Assembly: GCA_020847045.1 (NCBI GenBank)
Contig: JADLCT010000014.1
Location: 175,682-239,681 of the forward strand
Source: Bryobacterales bacterium
GTDB lineage: Bacteria > Acidobacteriota > Terriglobia > Bryobacterales > Bryobacteraceae
Direction: 5' to 3'
DNA length: 64,000 nucleotides
In this document: piece after piece, positions 1 to 8,389 of the stretch
How positions within the stretch are numbered: the first letter of the stretch is position 1
Layout: every line of letters starts with the position of its first letter
Notes under the pieces: model-generated
What the model was told of the DNA's origin: nothing
Seen by the model: only the letters and a program-made list of their open reading frames with translations
Databases searched by the model: none
Made by a program: the position numbers and the translations under genes

Positions 1-522
1 CGCGAAGACGCCGAGGAGGTGGCGCAGGAGACGCTGCTGAAGGCCTTTGAACGCTTCCGCCAGTTGCGCGAGCCCGAACATATCCGCTCGTGGATGTTTA
101 CGATCGCCCGCAACGAGTGCATGATGAAGCGCCGCCGGAGCCTGTTCGCGCCCGAACGCGAGTTGTCCCTGGACGATTCCGGACTGGACCATGTGGTGGC
201 CGACAGCGCCAGCCTGCCCGAAGAGGAACTGCTCAGGGCCGAACTGCGCGAGGCGCTTCATGACGCCGTCTCCTCGCTGCCGGAAAACTACCGCCCGGTG
301 CTGCTGCTGCGTGACGTGGAGGAGTTGTCCACGGCGGAAACGGCCCAGGTGCTCGATTTGAGCGAGGACGTGATTAAACAGCGGCTGCGCCGCGCTCGTC
401 TGATGCTGCGTGAGCGCATGGAAGCCCGCATGTTCCGGCGCGCTCCGCTGGAGGAGGCTCCCGGCGTCACTTCCGAGTCGCGGGAACAGTTGCGCCAGGC
501 CTTTCTCAAAGGCTGCTGCTAA
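1..522 (+). CDS. ECF RNA polymerase sigma factor, 5' end outside window
   Basis: The reading frame is open from the first base, so the start lies upstream; a GTG at 19 is internal. The visible part contains the end of sigma region 2 (RSWMFTIARNECMMKRRR, helix typical of region 2.3-2.4) and a complete region 4 helix-turn-helix (LRDVEELSTAETAQVLDLS, residues about 107-125 of the visible part). Sigma-70 family proteins of this size direct RNA polymerase to specialised promoters. The C-terminus ends in LKGCC and the last 4 nt overlap the end of convergent recN. No anti-sigma gene follows, unlike the second ECF gene in this window; one could lie upstream of the window. Confidence 0.9.
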   Translation, partial: REDAEEVAQETLLKAFERFRQLREPEHIRSWMFTIARNECMMKRRRSLFAPERELSLDDSGLDHVVADSASLPEEELLRAELREALHDAVSSLPENYRPVLLLRDVEELSTAETAQVLDLSEDVIKQRLRRARLMLRERMEARMFRRAPLEEAPGVTSESREQLRQAFLKGCC

Positions 523-2195
523 TCCGCGGAGAGCTTCACCAGTTGCGCCGCATGCTTCAGAGCCTCCGGCGTCACCTTCTGACCGCTTAACATGCGCGCG
601 ATCTCCCGCGTGCGCGCCTCGCCTGTGATGGTCTCCACTTCGGTCACGGTGCGGCCCTGCGACTCGCGCTTTTCCACGACAAAATGCCGGCCGGCGAAGC
701 TGGCGATCTGGGCCAGATGCGTAACGCACAGCAACTGGTCGTGAGCGGCCAGGCGTTTCAACCGCCGCCCCACCGCGCCGGCCGCCGCGCCGCCAATGCC
801 CGCATCCACCTCGTCGAAAACCAGCGTGCGGGCAACGCCGCCCGCGGCTTGTCCCGCCGCCGCGCAGGTTTTCAGAGCTAGCGCGAGCCGCGACAACTCG
901 CCGCCCGAGGCGATCCGCTCCAGGGGCTTTGGTTCCTCGCCCGCATTGGGCGCGATCAGGAACTCCATGCGATCCGTGCCCGACTCGCTCCATTCCTGCT
1001 CGCTGAAGACGGCCACAAACCGTGTGCGCTCCATGGCCAGTTCCGCCAGTTCGCTCTGCACCATGGCTTCGAGACGCTTGGCCGCCGTCCGCCGCGCCTT
1101 GGCAAGCTGCGCCGCCGCGGCCGCGTACTCTCTGCCCAACGCCTCCTGCTTGCGGTGGAGCGCGTCGCGCACTCCGTCGCCGTTCTCCAGGCTGTCCAGC
1201 TTGGCGCGCGCATCGGCGCCAAAGGCCACCACGTGGGCCAGCGTAGGACCGTACTTGCGCCGCAGCCGCTCGAGCGAGGCCAGGCGCGACTCGACCGCGT
1301 CCAGGCGGGCGGGGTCGGCTTCCAGCTTGCCGAGGTAGGCGCGCAGTGTGTGCGCCGCGTCCTCCAAGGCGGCCTCCACAGGCGCCAGCGCTTCAGCCAG
1401 AGGCGACAGCGAGGCGTCGACGCGGATCAACTCTTCGATGTGCCGCCGCGCTTTCCCAGCCAGTCCGGCCGCCGACACGTCGCCGTCGTAGATCTCCGCG
1501 TAGGCCGCCTGCGCGTGCTCCTGCAGCCGGCTGACGTTCATCAGCACGCGCCGCTCGGACTCCAGCGCGGCATCCTCGCCGTCGCGCGGCGCAACGGATT
1601 CGATCTCCTTACTTTGAAAGCTCCACAGGTCCCTCAGGCGGAGCGCCTCGGCGCTGGAGCGCTCCAGTTCCTCCAACTCGCGCGCGACGCTCTTCCACTG
1701 GCCGTAGAGCAGGGCCACCTTCTCGCGTGTCTCGCGCGCGCCCGCGAACGAGTCCAGCATCTCCAGTTGCGCCGCCGGTTCAAACAATTTCTGCTGATCG
1801 TGTTGTCCATGAATGTCGCCCAGAAACGGCGCCAACTGCCGCAGCACGGCCGCCGTCACGGGCCGTCCCGCCGCGAAGGCGCGCGACTTTCCGTTGGCCA
1901 GAATCTCACGCTCCAGGAGCAGTTCGCCGTCTTCCAGATCGAGGCCACACTCGTCCAGAACGGCCCGGAAGGCCGGCGTAACGTCCATCTCGAAGATGCC
2001 CGCCACACGCGCCCGGCTGGCGCCCGCGCGCACGGCCCCGGCCGAGGCCCGCCCGCCGAACAGAAGTCCGAGCGAGTCCACCACAATCGACTTCCCGCTG
2101 CCGGTTTCCCCCGTGAGAAGATTCAGACCCGCGCCAAAACGCACGCGCACGCGCTCCACGACGGCATAGTTCTCGACGATCAGCTCGGCGAGCAT
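519..2195 (-). CDS. recN: DNA repair ATPase RecN
   Basis: This SMC-like cytosolic ATPase takes part in double-strand break repair. At 558 residues it has the usual RecN length. The N-terminus (MLAELIVENYAVVERV) is typical of the family. Walker A GETGSGKS lies near residue 30, the central part is alanine/glutamate-rich coiled coil, and the C-terminal ABC signature region (ASGGELSRLALALK, about residue 430) is followed by Walker B (TLVFDEVDAGIGG) and a His-containing switch (CVTHLAQIA). It starts with ATG at 2195 and is transcribed away from tolQ. Its stop overlaps the sigma factor stop by 4 nt in convergent orientation. Confidence 0.97.
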   Translation of the reverse strand: MLAELIVENYAVVERVRVRFGAGLNLLTGETGSGKSIVVDSLGLLFGGRASAGAVRAGASRARVAGIFEMDVTPAFRAVLDECGLDLEDGELLLEREILANGKSRAFAAGRPVTAAVLRQLAPFLGDIHGQHDQQKLFEPAAQLEMLDSFAGARETREKVALLYGQWKSVARELEELERSSAEALRLRDLWSFQSKEIESVAPRDGEDAALESERRVLMNVSRLQEHAQAAYAEIYDGDVSAAGLAGKARRHIEELIRVDASLSPLAEALAPVEAALEDAAHTLRAYLGKLEADPARLDAVESRLASLERLRRKYGPTLAHVVAFGADARAKLDSLENGDGVRDALHRKQEALGREYAAAAAQLAKARRTAAKRLEAMVQSELAELAMERTRFVAVFSEQEWSESGTDRMEFLIAPNAGEEPKPLERIASGGELSRLALALKTCAAAGQAAGGVARTLVFDEVDAGIGGAAAGAVGRRLKRLAAHDQLLCVTHLAQIASFAGRHFVVEKRESQGRTVTEVETITGEARTREIARMLSGQKVTPEALKHAAQLVKLSAD

Positions 2196-2235
2196 CGCTA
2201 GCGATTATACGGCGAGCCCGCCCGGCGGCCGCCCC

Positions 2236-2331
2236 TTTGAAACGGAAGTTTCATAAAATGTTTCAACGGCCTATGGCCTCCACCCGTAAGCGGTGCATAA
2301 TAAAATTTGGCAGCCTTCCCAATTTGAAAGG
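2236..2331. promoter_or_regulatory. divergent recN/tolQ control region with inverted repeats
   Basis: This region between divergent recN and tolQ is clearly richer in A+T than its surroundings. TTGAAAC (2237-2243) is mirrored by GTTTCAA (2260-2266), and a nested GAAAC/GTTTC pair (2239-2243, 2248-2252) could form a hairpin or bind a dimeric regulator. CATAAT at 2296-2301 is a possible -10 for tolQ, but I see no good -35 at the right distance. An AAAGGAG ribosome-binding site lies at 2326-2332. The assignment to a promoter is inference from position and base composition. Confidence 0.35.
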
Positions 2332-2342
2332 AGTTCGCCCCG

Positions 2343-3023
2343 TTGCCAGCGACCCTGATTCTTCTCGCCCAGGTCAATTCGTGGGATCTCATCAAGGAGG
2401 CCAAACCCGTCCCCATGGCGGTGATGGTGTTCCTCCTGCTGATCTCCATTCTCTCCTGGGGCATCATATTCTCCAAGTTCTCGACCTTCCGCAATGCCCG
2501 AGCGGGCAACATCAGCTTCCTGCGCGCCTTCCGCCGGGCCACCGGAATGGAGGCCGTCGCGCTGGCCGCCGAGCAGTTCAAAACGGCGCCGCTGGTGGCC
2601 GTGTTCGACTTTGGCTACGAAGAGGTGGAGCGCCAGGTGAAGGCGCGCGGCGCACTGCGCAACAAGCTGGCCATTGAGCGCGCCCTGCAGTTGGGGATCA
2701 GCGAGGAGCTTGCGCACCTGGAGCGCAACATGAGCTGGCTGGCCACCACGGCCGCCATCTCGCCCTTCATCGGACTGTTCGGAACGGTGTGGGGCATCAT
2801 CGACGCTTTCACCGCGCTGGGGCTGGCCGGATCGGCGAGCCTGCGCGCCGTGGCGCCGGGCATCTCCGAGGCGCTGTTCACCACCGCGCTGGGACTGGCC
2901 GCCGCGATTCCCGCCGCCATCGCCTACAACTATTACGGCCACCAACTTAAGGAACAGGGCGCGCGCATGGATGACTTCTCGCTCGAGTTTCTGAATCTGG
3001 CCGAGCGCCAGTTCGAGGATTAG
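2343..3023 (+). CDS. tolQ: TolQ-type proton channel subunit (MotA/TolQ/ExbB family)
   Basis: This inner-membrane subunit forms, with TolR, the proton-driven motor that energises outer-membrane constriction and maintenance through TolA, TolB and Pal. The 226-residue protein has one N-terminal membrane helix (MAVMVFLLLISILSWGIIF, about residues 26-44), a cytoplasmic loop, and two later helices containing the family motif region ATTAAISPFIGLFGTVWGI and TTALGLAAAIPAAIAYN. The start is TTG at 2343, supported by AAAGGAG about 10 nt upstream; no ATG is better placed. It is the first gene of a six-gene tol-pal operon, with 3 nt between its stop and tolR. Confidence 0.93.
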   Translation: MPATLILLAQVNSWDLIKEAKPVPMAVMVFLLLISILSWGIIFSKFSTFRNARAGNISFLRAFRRATGMEAVALAAEQFKTAPLVAVFDFGYEEVERQVKARGALRNKLAIERALQLGISEELAHLERNMSWLATTAAISPFIGLFGTVWGIIDAFTALGLAGSASLRAVAPGISEALFTTALGLAAAIPAAIAYNYYGHQLKEQGARMDDFSLEFLNLAERQFED

Positions 3024-3026
3024 ACG

Positions 3027-3470
3027 ATGGCCTTCTCGCTTGGCTCCAGCATGGGCAACGGACGGCGCGGCCGGCGCATGGGCGCCCCGGCGCTGGCCGA
3101 AATCAACATCATTCCGCTGGTGGACGTCGTGCTGGTGCTGCTCATCATCTTCATGCTGACGGCGCACGTGATGGAGTTCGGCCTGGAGGTGGATGTGCCG
3201 CGCGTGAAGCAGGTGAAGAACTCGGCCAAGGAACTGCCCGTGGTTACCATCACCAAGGAAGGCGAGATTCAGCTCAACGAAAAGCCGGTGAACGTGAACG
3301 TGCTCGGCGCGGAGATCCGGCAGCGGTTTCCCGGACAGACCGGCGTCTATGTGCGGGCCGATAAAGCGGTCATCTGGGAGTCGCTCGCCCATGTGGTGAG
3401 CGAGTTGGGCGAAAGCAAGCTGCAGGTCCAGATGGTGACCCAGCCCGTGGACGAGGCGGCGCGCAAATAG
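3027..3470 (+). CDS. tolR: TolR/ExbD-type biopolymer transport protein
   Basis: This is the partner of TolQ in the proton-conducting motor. At 147 residues it has the usual family layout: a short cytoplasmic start, one membrane helix (IIPLVDVVLVLLIIFMLTA, about residues 29-47) carrying the conserved proton-carrying Asp in PLVDVV, and a periplasmic domain with the VVTITKEGEIQLNEKPV stretch. The ATG at 3027 follows the tolQ stop after 3 nt, which suggests translational coupling. It could equally serve a TonB system by sequence alone, but the tolB-pal context makes TolR the better name. Confidence 0.93.
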   Translation: MAFSLGSSMGNGRRGRRMGAPALAEINIIPLVDVVLVLLIIFMLTAHVMEFGLEVDVPRVKQVKNSAKELPVVTITKEGEIQLNEKPVNVNVLGAEIRQRFPGQTGVYVRADKAVIWESLAHVVSELGESKLQVQMVTQPVDEAARK

Positions 3471-3485
3471 GAGACCGGCGGAGGC

Positions 3486-4274
3486 ATGACGGCACGGCGC
3501 GACATTCTGGACGAACGCGAGCCCATGAAGCGGTCCTATGCCGGCTCGGTCGTCCTGCATGTGGCTGTTTTTCTGGCGGCGGCCGCCTACAACTGGCTGG
3601 AGGGCCGGCCGCGCGACAGCTTCGGCGACCCGAACGCGCTGGGCGGCATGTCCACGGTGATCACGCCCGTTTCCAAGATTCCGTTGCCGCCGCGGAGCGG
3701 CCTGGTGAATCCCGTGGCCAACGACACCGAGTCGCAGGTGCCTTCGCCGCCGAAACCGGAGAAGAAGACGCAGCAGGAGGAGCGCGAAGCCGTCGAGCTG
3801 GCCACCAAGAAGAAGACCGAGACGGCCAAGAAAAAAACGCAGGCGTCGAAGAACACCTATCAGAATCCGCTGGCCAACCGTCCGAACCAGGTGTACTCCA
3901 CGCAGGGCCAGGCCGCCGTTTCGCCGCTTTACGACGTGAACAGCAGTGGCTCCGGCGTGGGCATCGGCCAGGGAAATCCGTTCGGCAACCGCTTCGGCTA
4001 CTACGCCAACATTATTCGCGAGCGCGTGGCGCAGTCCTGGAAGCCGAACCAGCAGGACCCGCGGGCGCGCATGGCGCCGCCCGTGATTCTCACCTTCTCC
4101 ATCTATCGCGACGGGCGCGCCGGCGATGTCAAGATCCGGCAAAGCTCCGGCAACCCGACGCTCGATTACTCGGCGCAACGCGCCATTCTGGAGGCGAGCC
4201 CGTTCCCGCCTCTGCCGCAAGGCTTCGAGCGCAACTATGCCACTATTGAATTTCAATTCCAACTGAAACGATGA
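3486..4274 (+). CDS. tolA: TolA/TonB-like energy-transducing protein
   Basis: The protein has one N-terminal membrane helix (VVLHVAVFLAAAAYNWLEG, about residues 22-40), a proline/lysine-rich linker (many PP, KK and KTET stretches at about residues 65-140), and a C-terminal TonB-type domain with a YYANIIRERV start and a SGNPTLDYSAQRAI segment. It would link TolQR in the inner membrane to TolB/Pal. The position between tolR and tolB favours the TolA role. The start may be the ATG at 3486 or the one at 3525 (MKRSYAG), which sits closer to the membrane helix. Its stop overlaps the tolB start by 4 nt (ATGA). Confidence 0.85.
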   Translation: MTARRDILDEREPMKRSYAGSVVLHVAVFLAAAAYNWLEGRPRDSFGDPNALGGMSTVITPVSKIPLPPRSGLVNPVANDTESQVPSPPKPEKKTQQEEREAVELATKKKTETAKKKTQASKNTYQNPLANRPNQVYSTQGQAAVSPLYDVNSSGSGVGIGQGNPFGNRFGYYANIIRERVAQSWKPNQQDPRARMAPPVILTFSIYRDGRAGDVKIRQSSGNPTLDYSAQRAILEASPFPPLPQGFERNYATIEFQFQLKR

Positions 4275-5629
4275 CCAAGAAATCCCTTTTCGTCTTTCTC
4301 GCCGCGCTCGCGCTGGCCGCTCTCGCCCTGGTGGGCCAAACCGACATGGTGCTGCGCATCATGAAATCCGGCGAACTGGCCGTGATCGCGGTGCCCGACT
4401 TCCGGGGCGCGGGCGAGGCGCAGCAGTACATGAGCATCTTCAACGCGACGCTGTTCCAGGATCTGCAGGATTCCGGCTACTTCCGCATGGCGCCCAAGTC
4501 GATGTATCCGTTGCAGGTTCCACAGCGCGGGCAGGACTGGCGTCCGCCAGCGGGCTCGCCGCCGCGCAGCCAGGGCCCGTGGCTCACCGATTGGAGCAAT
4601 CCGCCCGTGAACGCCACCTACGTTCCCATCGGCTACACTGGCGCGCAGAACGGCCAGATGGTGCTCTACGGCTGGTTCTACAATGTCACGCAGCCCGACC
4701 TCACCAACGCGCAGGTGTTCAACAAAACCTACCTGGCGCCGCTAAACGAGGAGGGCGCGCGCAAGCTGGCGCATGATTACGCGGCCGATATACTCTCGCG
4801 TCTCGGCGTCCAGACGCTGGCCGGATCGAAGATCTACTTCACCTCCACGCGCGGCGGCGGCAAGGAGATCTGGTCCATGGATCACGATGGCGCCAATCAG
4901 AAGCAGATCACGCGCCTGGGCTCGACCACCAGTTTCGCTTCCGTCTCGCCGGACGGCCTGCGGCTGGCCTTCACCACGTTTGCGCGCGGCAATCCTTCGA
5001 TCATGGTGTATTCGCTGGAGACCATGCGCCAGTTGCCGTTCTACAATCAACGGGCATCGTTGAACGCCACGCCGTCTTTCACGCCCGATGGCAAGCAGTT
5101 GATTTTCTCCTCGACGGCGGCCGGCGGCGCGGCGCAACTTTACATGTGTAACGTAGATGGCGGCGGTCTTAAGCGTGTAACCTTCTCCAACGCGATCGAC
5201 ATTGAGCCTAAGTTCAACCCGAAAAATACGCGCGAGATGGTATTCGTCTCAGGCCGGGGCGGTCCGCCGCAGGTCTACAAGATGAATGTGGATGGTACGG
5301 ACGTCACGCGGCTCACCTCGGGCGAAGGCGACGCGGTGAACCCCTCGTGGCATCCGGACGGACAGATCGTCGCCTTCAGTTGGACGAGGGGGTTCGCCCC
5401 AGGCAATTACAACCTGTTTATAATGGACGTGGCCACCAAAGAAATCACGCAGTTGACACACGGCGCGGGGCGGAACGAAAACCCCAGTTGGGCGCCGGAC
5501 GGACGTCACTTGGTGTTCTCGTCCAATCGCAGTGGTTCGACACAGATTTGGACGATGCTGGCGAATGGCACGCAAGTGCGCCAGCTCACCACACAGGGCC
5601 GGAACGAAAATCCTGTGTGGAGCAAGTAA
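4271..5629 (+). CDS. tolB: Tol-Pal system beta-propeller protein TolB
   Basis: This periplasmic protein binds Pal and receives the TolA signal. The 452 residues comprise a signal peptide (KKSLFVFLAALALAALALVG), an N-terminal TolB domain (about 30-170, with IAVPDFRGAG), and a six-bladed propeller of PD40-type repeats (SMDHDGANQKQIT, SPDGLRLAF, FTPDGKQLIFSS, NVDGTDVTRLT, APDGRHLVFSSNRSG). The start codon overlaps the tolA stop (ATGA), indicating coupled translation. Length and repeats are those expected of the family. Confidence 0.95.
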   Translation: MTKKSLFVFLAALALAALALVGQTDMVLRIMKSGELAVIAVPDFRGAGEAQQYMSIFNATLFQDLQDSGYFRMAPKSMYPLQVPQRGQDWRPPAGSPPRSQGPWLTDWSNPPVNATYVPIGYTGAQNGQMVLYGWFYNVTQPDLTNAQVFNKTYLAPLNEEGARKLAHDYAADILSRLGVQTLAGSKIYFTSTRGGGKEIWSMDHDGANQKQITRLGSTTSFASVSPDGLRLAFTTFARGNPSIMVYSLETMRQLPFYNQRASLNATPSFTPDGKQLIFSSTAAGGAAQLYMCNVDGGGLKRVTFSNAIDIEPKFNPKNTREMVFVSGRGGPPQVYKMNVDGTDVTRLTSGEGDAVNPSWHPDGQIVAFSWTRGFAPGNYNLFIMDVATKEITQLTHGAGRNENPSWAPDGRHLVFSSNRSGSTQIWTMLANGTQVRQLTTQGRNENPVWSK

Positions 5630-5740
5630 GTTTTTTAGAAGTGAGGCGTTCCGCCATGGGGGCACCGTCCCAGGGCGATGTAGCGCTACAGAGTAGAGAG
5701 AAGAGAATTCGGAACTGGATTCCGGGAGGGATTGCTCATA

Positions 5741-6523
5741 ATGTTACGAACGAAGAAGTTCAATTGGTTGATTCTGGCGTGCGTGCTGTTAGCGTTCGCG
5801 GCCGGTTGTAAGAAGAAGGCGCCACCGCCACCACCGCCGCCACCGCCACCGCCGCCCGTTGTGGAGAAGGCTCCTCCGGCCAAGCCCGTTGTGGGCTCGT
5901 TTAGCGCCGAGCCGGGCTCGATTCAGCGCGGCCAGAGCGCCACGCTCCGGTGGAACGTTTCCGGCGCCGATTCGGTCGCCATCGACAACGGCATCGGCGT
6001 GGTATCTGCCAGTGGCACTCGTTCCGTGTCGCCCTCCAGTTCCACCACCTACACTTTGACGGCGCGCAACGCCGGCGGGTCCATCACGGCGTCGGCCCGT
6101 GTGAACGTCAGCGAACCGCCGCCGCCTCCGCCGCCCCCGGCGCCGGCCCCGAAGGCAACGCTCGACGAACGCCTGCGCAACGAGGTGTCCGACATCTACT
6201 TTGACTACGACAAGTACGATGTGCGTGAGGATGCCCGTTCCGTGCTCTCCCGCAACTCCGACGCGCTGAAGCGCATTCTGGCCGATTTCCCCGGCGCCAG
6301 CATCAGCGTGGAGGGCCACTGCGACGAGCGCGGCTCGGCCGAATACAACCTCGGTCTGGGCGACCGCCGCTCGACATCGGCCAAGGAGTTCTTGACGCAG
6401 TTGGGCGTCTCCGGCGACCGCCTGCGCTCCATCAGCTTCGGCAAGGAAAAGCCGCAGTGCACGGAAGCCACCGAGGATTGCTGGCAGAAGAACCGCCGCG
6501 TGCACTTCTCCGCGGGGCAGTAG
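5741..6523 (+). CDS. pal: Peptidoglycan-associated lipoprotein Pal with an extra Ig-like domain
   Basis: The outer-membrane lipoprotein anchors to peptidoglycan and interacts with TolB. ATG at 5741 is chosen over the TTG at 5732 because GGGAGGG (5724-5730) is correctly spaced only for the ATG. A lipobox (AFAAGC, Cys at about residue 24) is followed by a run of about 12 prolines, a beta-sandwich Ig-like segment (about residues 47-126, with ATLRWNVSGADSVAID and TTYTLTARNAGG), a second proline-rich spacer, and an OmpA/Pal domain (YFDYDKYDVR, GHCDERGSAEYN). Ordinary Pal has no Ig-like insert, so this one is about 90 residues longer. Confidence 0.93.
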   Translation: MLRTKKFNWLILACVLLAFAAGCKKKAPPPPPPPPPPPPVVEKAPPAKPVVGSFSAEPGSIQRGQSATLRWNVSGADSVAIDNGIGVVSASGTRSVSPSSSTTYTLTARNAGGSITASARVNVSEPPPPPPPPAPAPKATLDERLRNEVSDIYFDYDKYDVREDARSVLSRNSDALKRILADFPGASISVEGHCDERGSAEYNLGLGDRRSTSAKEFLTQLGVSGDRLRSISFGKEKPQCTEATEDCWQKNRRVHFSAGQ

Positions 6524-6544
6524 CCCATCGCGGGTAAAACCAAT

Positions 6545-6593
6545 GCGGCATGGCGCGCTCTCTGCAAAGCGGGCGCGCTATGCCGTATTTTTG
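6545..6593 (+). terminator. Strong hairpin with T-tract between pal and cpoB
   Basis: A 13-bp stem (6546-6558 with 6573-6585, one G-T wobble) closes a 14-nt loop and is followed by TATTTTTG (6586-6593). This is the classical shape of an intrinsic terminator. It ends 16 nt before the cpoB start, so it could end the tolQ-pal transcript or reduce readthrough into cpoB. Confidence 0.75.
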
Positions 6594-6609
6594 TTTCAGG
6601 AGGACCATC

Positions 6610-7506
6610 ATGCGTCTGACCCGAATTTTACTTGTGGCCGGACTGGCCCCCTTGCTCGCCTTCGCGCAGAAGAAAGAGGTCCAGGAGATGCAGCGCGACG
6701 TGCTGCTGATGCAGGACCAGATCCGCACGCTCCAACGGACCGTCGATGAAAAGATGGCCGCGCTGACCGTGCTTGTGCAGCAGACTCTGGATTCGGCCAA
6801 CAAGGCGAATACCGCCGTGGCGCTGCTCGAACGCCAGGTGGACGAGCGGTTGAAGGGGCAGGAAAAGAGCGTCGCCGCGCCCGTCGCCGGACTCGGGGCG
6901 AAGGTGGATTCGCTCTCCGACGAGTTCCGCTTCGTTCGCGAAACCATCAACGAGATGAATTCGAAAATCTCGAAGCTCTCCACGCAGATGACCGACGTTT
7001 CGCAAACCGTCGCCGCCATTCAAGCGCCTGTCGCGCCGCCTCCGGGCGATGCTGCCGCGGGCGGCGCTCCTTCCGCCACGCCTCCTCCCGGTGTCTCAGC
7101 CGAGTCCCTGTACCGCGCCGCGCTGCAGGACAAGTCCAGCGGCAAGTTCGATCTCGCCTTGGCCCAGTTCCAGGATTTCCTCCGCTGGTACGACAACACG
7201 GACCTTGCTCCGAACGCGCAGTTCCACATTGGCGACATCTACTATTCGCAGGGCAACTATGAGAAGGCCATCGAGGCCTTCAACGCGCAACTGGAAAAGT
7301 ACCCCGAGAGCGCCAACAAAAGCGCCGACGCCCTGTTCATGAAGGGCCGCGCGCTGATGCAGTTGGGCCGCCGCGGCGACGCCGCCACAGAGTACCGCGC
7401 GCTTATCCAGAAGTATCCGCGCGCGGAGTCCGCCGACAAGGCCCGCGCCGAGTTGAAGAATATGGGTCTCAGCGCCACGACGCCGCCGGCGAGAAAGCGC
7501 AGATAG
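6610..7506 (+). CDS. cpoB: Tol-Pal associated protein CpoB/YbgF
   Basis: In other bacteria this periplasmic protein coordinates Tol-Pal action with cell wall synthesis. The ATG at 6610 is the start: CAGGAGG lies at 6597-6603, and an upstream in-frame ATG would translate the terminator hairpin. The 298 residues comprise a signal peptide (about 1-20), a long coiled coil (about 22-135, with a heptad-like pattern through KKEVQEMQRDVLLMQDQIR), an Ala/Pro linker, and C-terminal TPR repeats (LYRAALQDKSSGKFDLALAQF, HIGDIYYSQGNYEKAIEAF, FMKGRALMQLGRRGDAATEY). The order behind pal matches other Tol-Pal operons. Confidence 0.92.
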   Translation: MRLTRILLVAGLAPLLAFAQKKEVQEMQRDVLLMQDQIRTLQRTVDEKMAALTVLVQQTLDSANKANTAVALLERQVDERLKGQEKSVAAPVAGLGAKVDSLSDEFRFVRETINEMNSKISKLSTQMTDVSQTVAAIQAPVAPPPGDAAAGGAPSATPPPGVSAESLYRAALQDKSSGKFDLALAQFQDFLRWYDNTDLAPNAQFHIGDIYYSQGNYEKAIEAFNAQLEKYPESANKSADALFMKGRALMQLGRRGDAATEYRALIQKYPRAESADKARAELKNMGLSATTPPARKRR

Positions 7507-7510
7507 CCCG

Positions 7511-8389
7511 ATGAACCGCCCCGCCGCGTTGCTCGCCCTGCTTACGCTCAGCCTTCTGCGCGCGGGTGAATTTCCCAAGTCGGTGAGTGCGTTCCCCGGC
7601 GTCACGCCGAAAATCGACGGTGTTCTGTCTCCGGGCGAATGGGATGACGCCACCACGTTCACCGGCGTTTCCGAGTGGATTCCCCAGTTCACGCCCACCT
7701 ATGACGACCGCGACCTGAGCCTGCGCGGGTGGGTGAAGCACGACGGCCGGCGGCTCTACTTCGCCTTCGAAGTGCGCGACGACGTTCTCTACGGCATCGA
7801 TACGGAGCGCTGGCTGCCCGCCGAAAACCCCAAGGCGCACGAGTTGACGCGTGAGGGCTTCCCCTGGTTCGGCGACGAGATGGAACTGCTCATCAACGCC
7901 TCGTACAAATGGCGTGGGAACGAGAGCGTGGCCGGTGACGGCTCCTCCTGGCAGATGGTGTGCAACCTTACGAAGTCCCGGCTGGGTGGCGTGGGGAAAG
8001 GAGGGCTTCTCGAAGGCGAACCGAGGCGATCGGAAGCGGCCTGGAACACCTATCAACGGTGGATCGAAACGCGCGCCATGGAAGCCGCGGCGCGGGTGGC
8101 CAGCGCCCGCTCCCGTCCGCGCCGCTATGTCATCGAATGGGCGGTGAATTTCGATCCCTGTCTCGAAGTGGAACCCGGCACGTTTTATTCCCCCGCGCTC
8201 GGCGACCGGCCGGTGGGCCTCAATATCGCCCTCGGAGACCTGGACGAGCAGGAGCGCGGCGAAGGCAACTTCGGCCACTTCCATCACGAGGACTGGTGGG
8301 CCGGCGCGAAGAACGTGCGCACGCAGCTACGGCAATTTGGAACGCTATGGATCAGGACAGGCCCGCGATCGAAACCACCGACGCGCTAG
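7511..8389 (+). CDS. Secreted CBM9-like sugar-binding protein
   Basis: A 292-residue protein with a signal peptide (LLALLTLSLLRAGEF) and a single carbohydrate-binding, DOMON-like beta-sandwich of the CBM9/DUF1083 kind. The marks are the typical opening PKIDGVLSPGEWDDA, the LYFAFEVRDD strand, and DEMELLINA in mid-domain. Such proteins bind sugar units or other small ligands outside the cell; the ligand cannot be told. It begins 4 nt after cpoB, and its end overlaps the deoC-like gene by 43 nt. Confidence 0.8.
   Translation: MNRPAALLALLTLSLLRAGEFPKSVSAFPGVTPKIDGVLSPGEWDDATTFTGVSEWIPQFTPTYDDRDLSLRGWVKHDGRRLYFAFEVRDDVLYGIDTERWLPAENPKAHELTREGFPWFGDEMELLINASYKWRGNESVAGDGSSWQMVCNLTKSRLGGVGKGGLLEGEPRRSEAAWNTYQRWIETRAMEAAARVASARSRPRRYVIEWAVNFDPCLEVEPGTFYSPALGDRPVGLNIALGDLDEQERGEGNFGHFHHEDWWAGAKNVRTQLRQFGTLWIRTGPRSKPPTR

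Noticed and set aside
1155..2201. Plus-strand open frame of 348 codons opposite recN
   Set aside because: It has no family resemblance and mirrors the recN codon pattern.
2271..4262. Long minus-strand open frame of 663 codons antisense to the tol genes
   Set aside because: Its composition is His/Arg/Gly-rich and it lies opposite clear tolQ-tolR-tolA genes; it is a GC-driven shadow.
5820..5860. Short-unit CCGCCA repeat
   Set aside because: It encodes the poly-proline linker of Pal and is low-complexity coding sequence, not a mobile repeat.
7960..8346. Upstream extension of the deoC-like frame
   Set aside because: It overlaps the CBM9-like gene and does not look like protein of the family.
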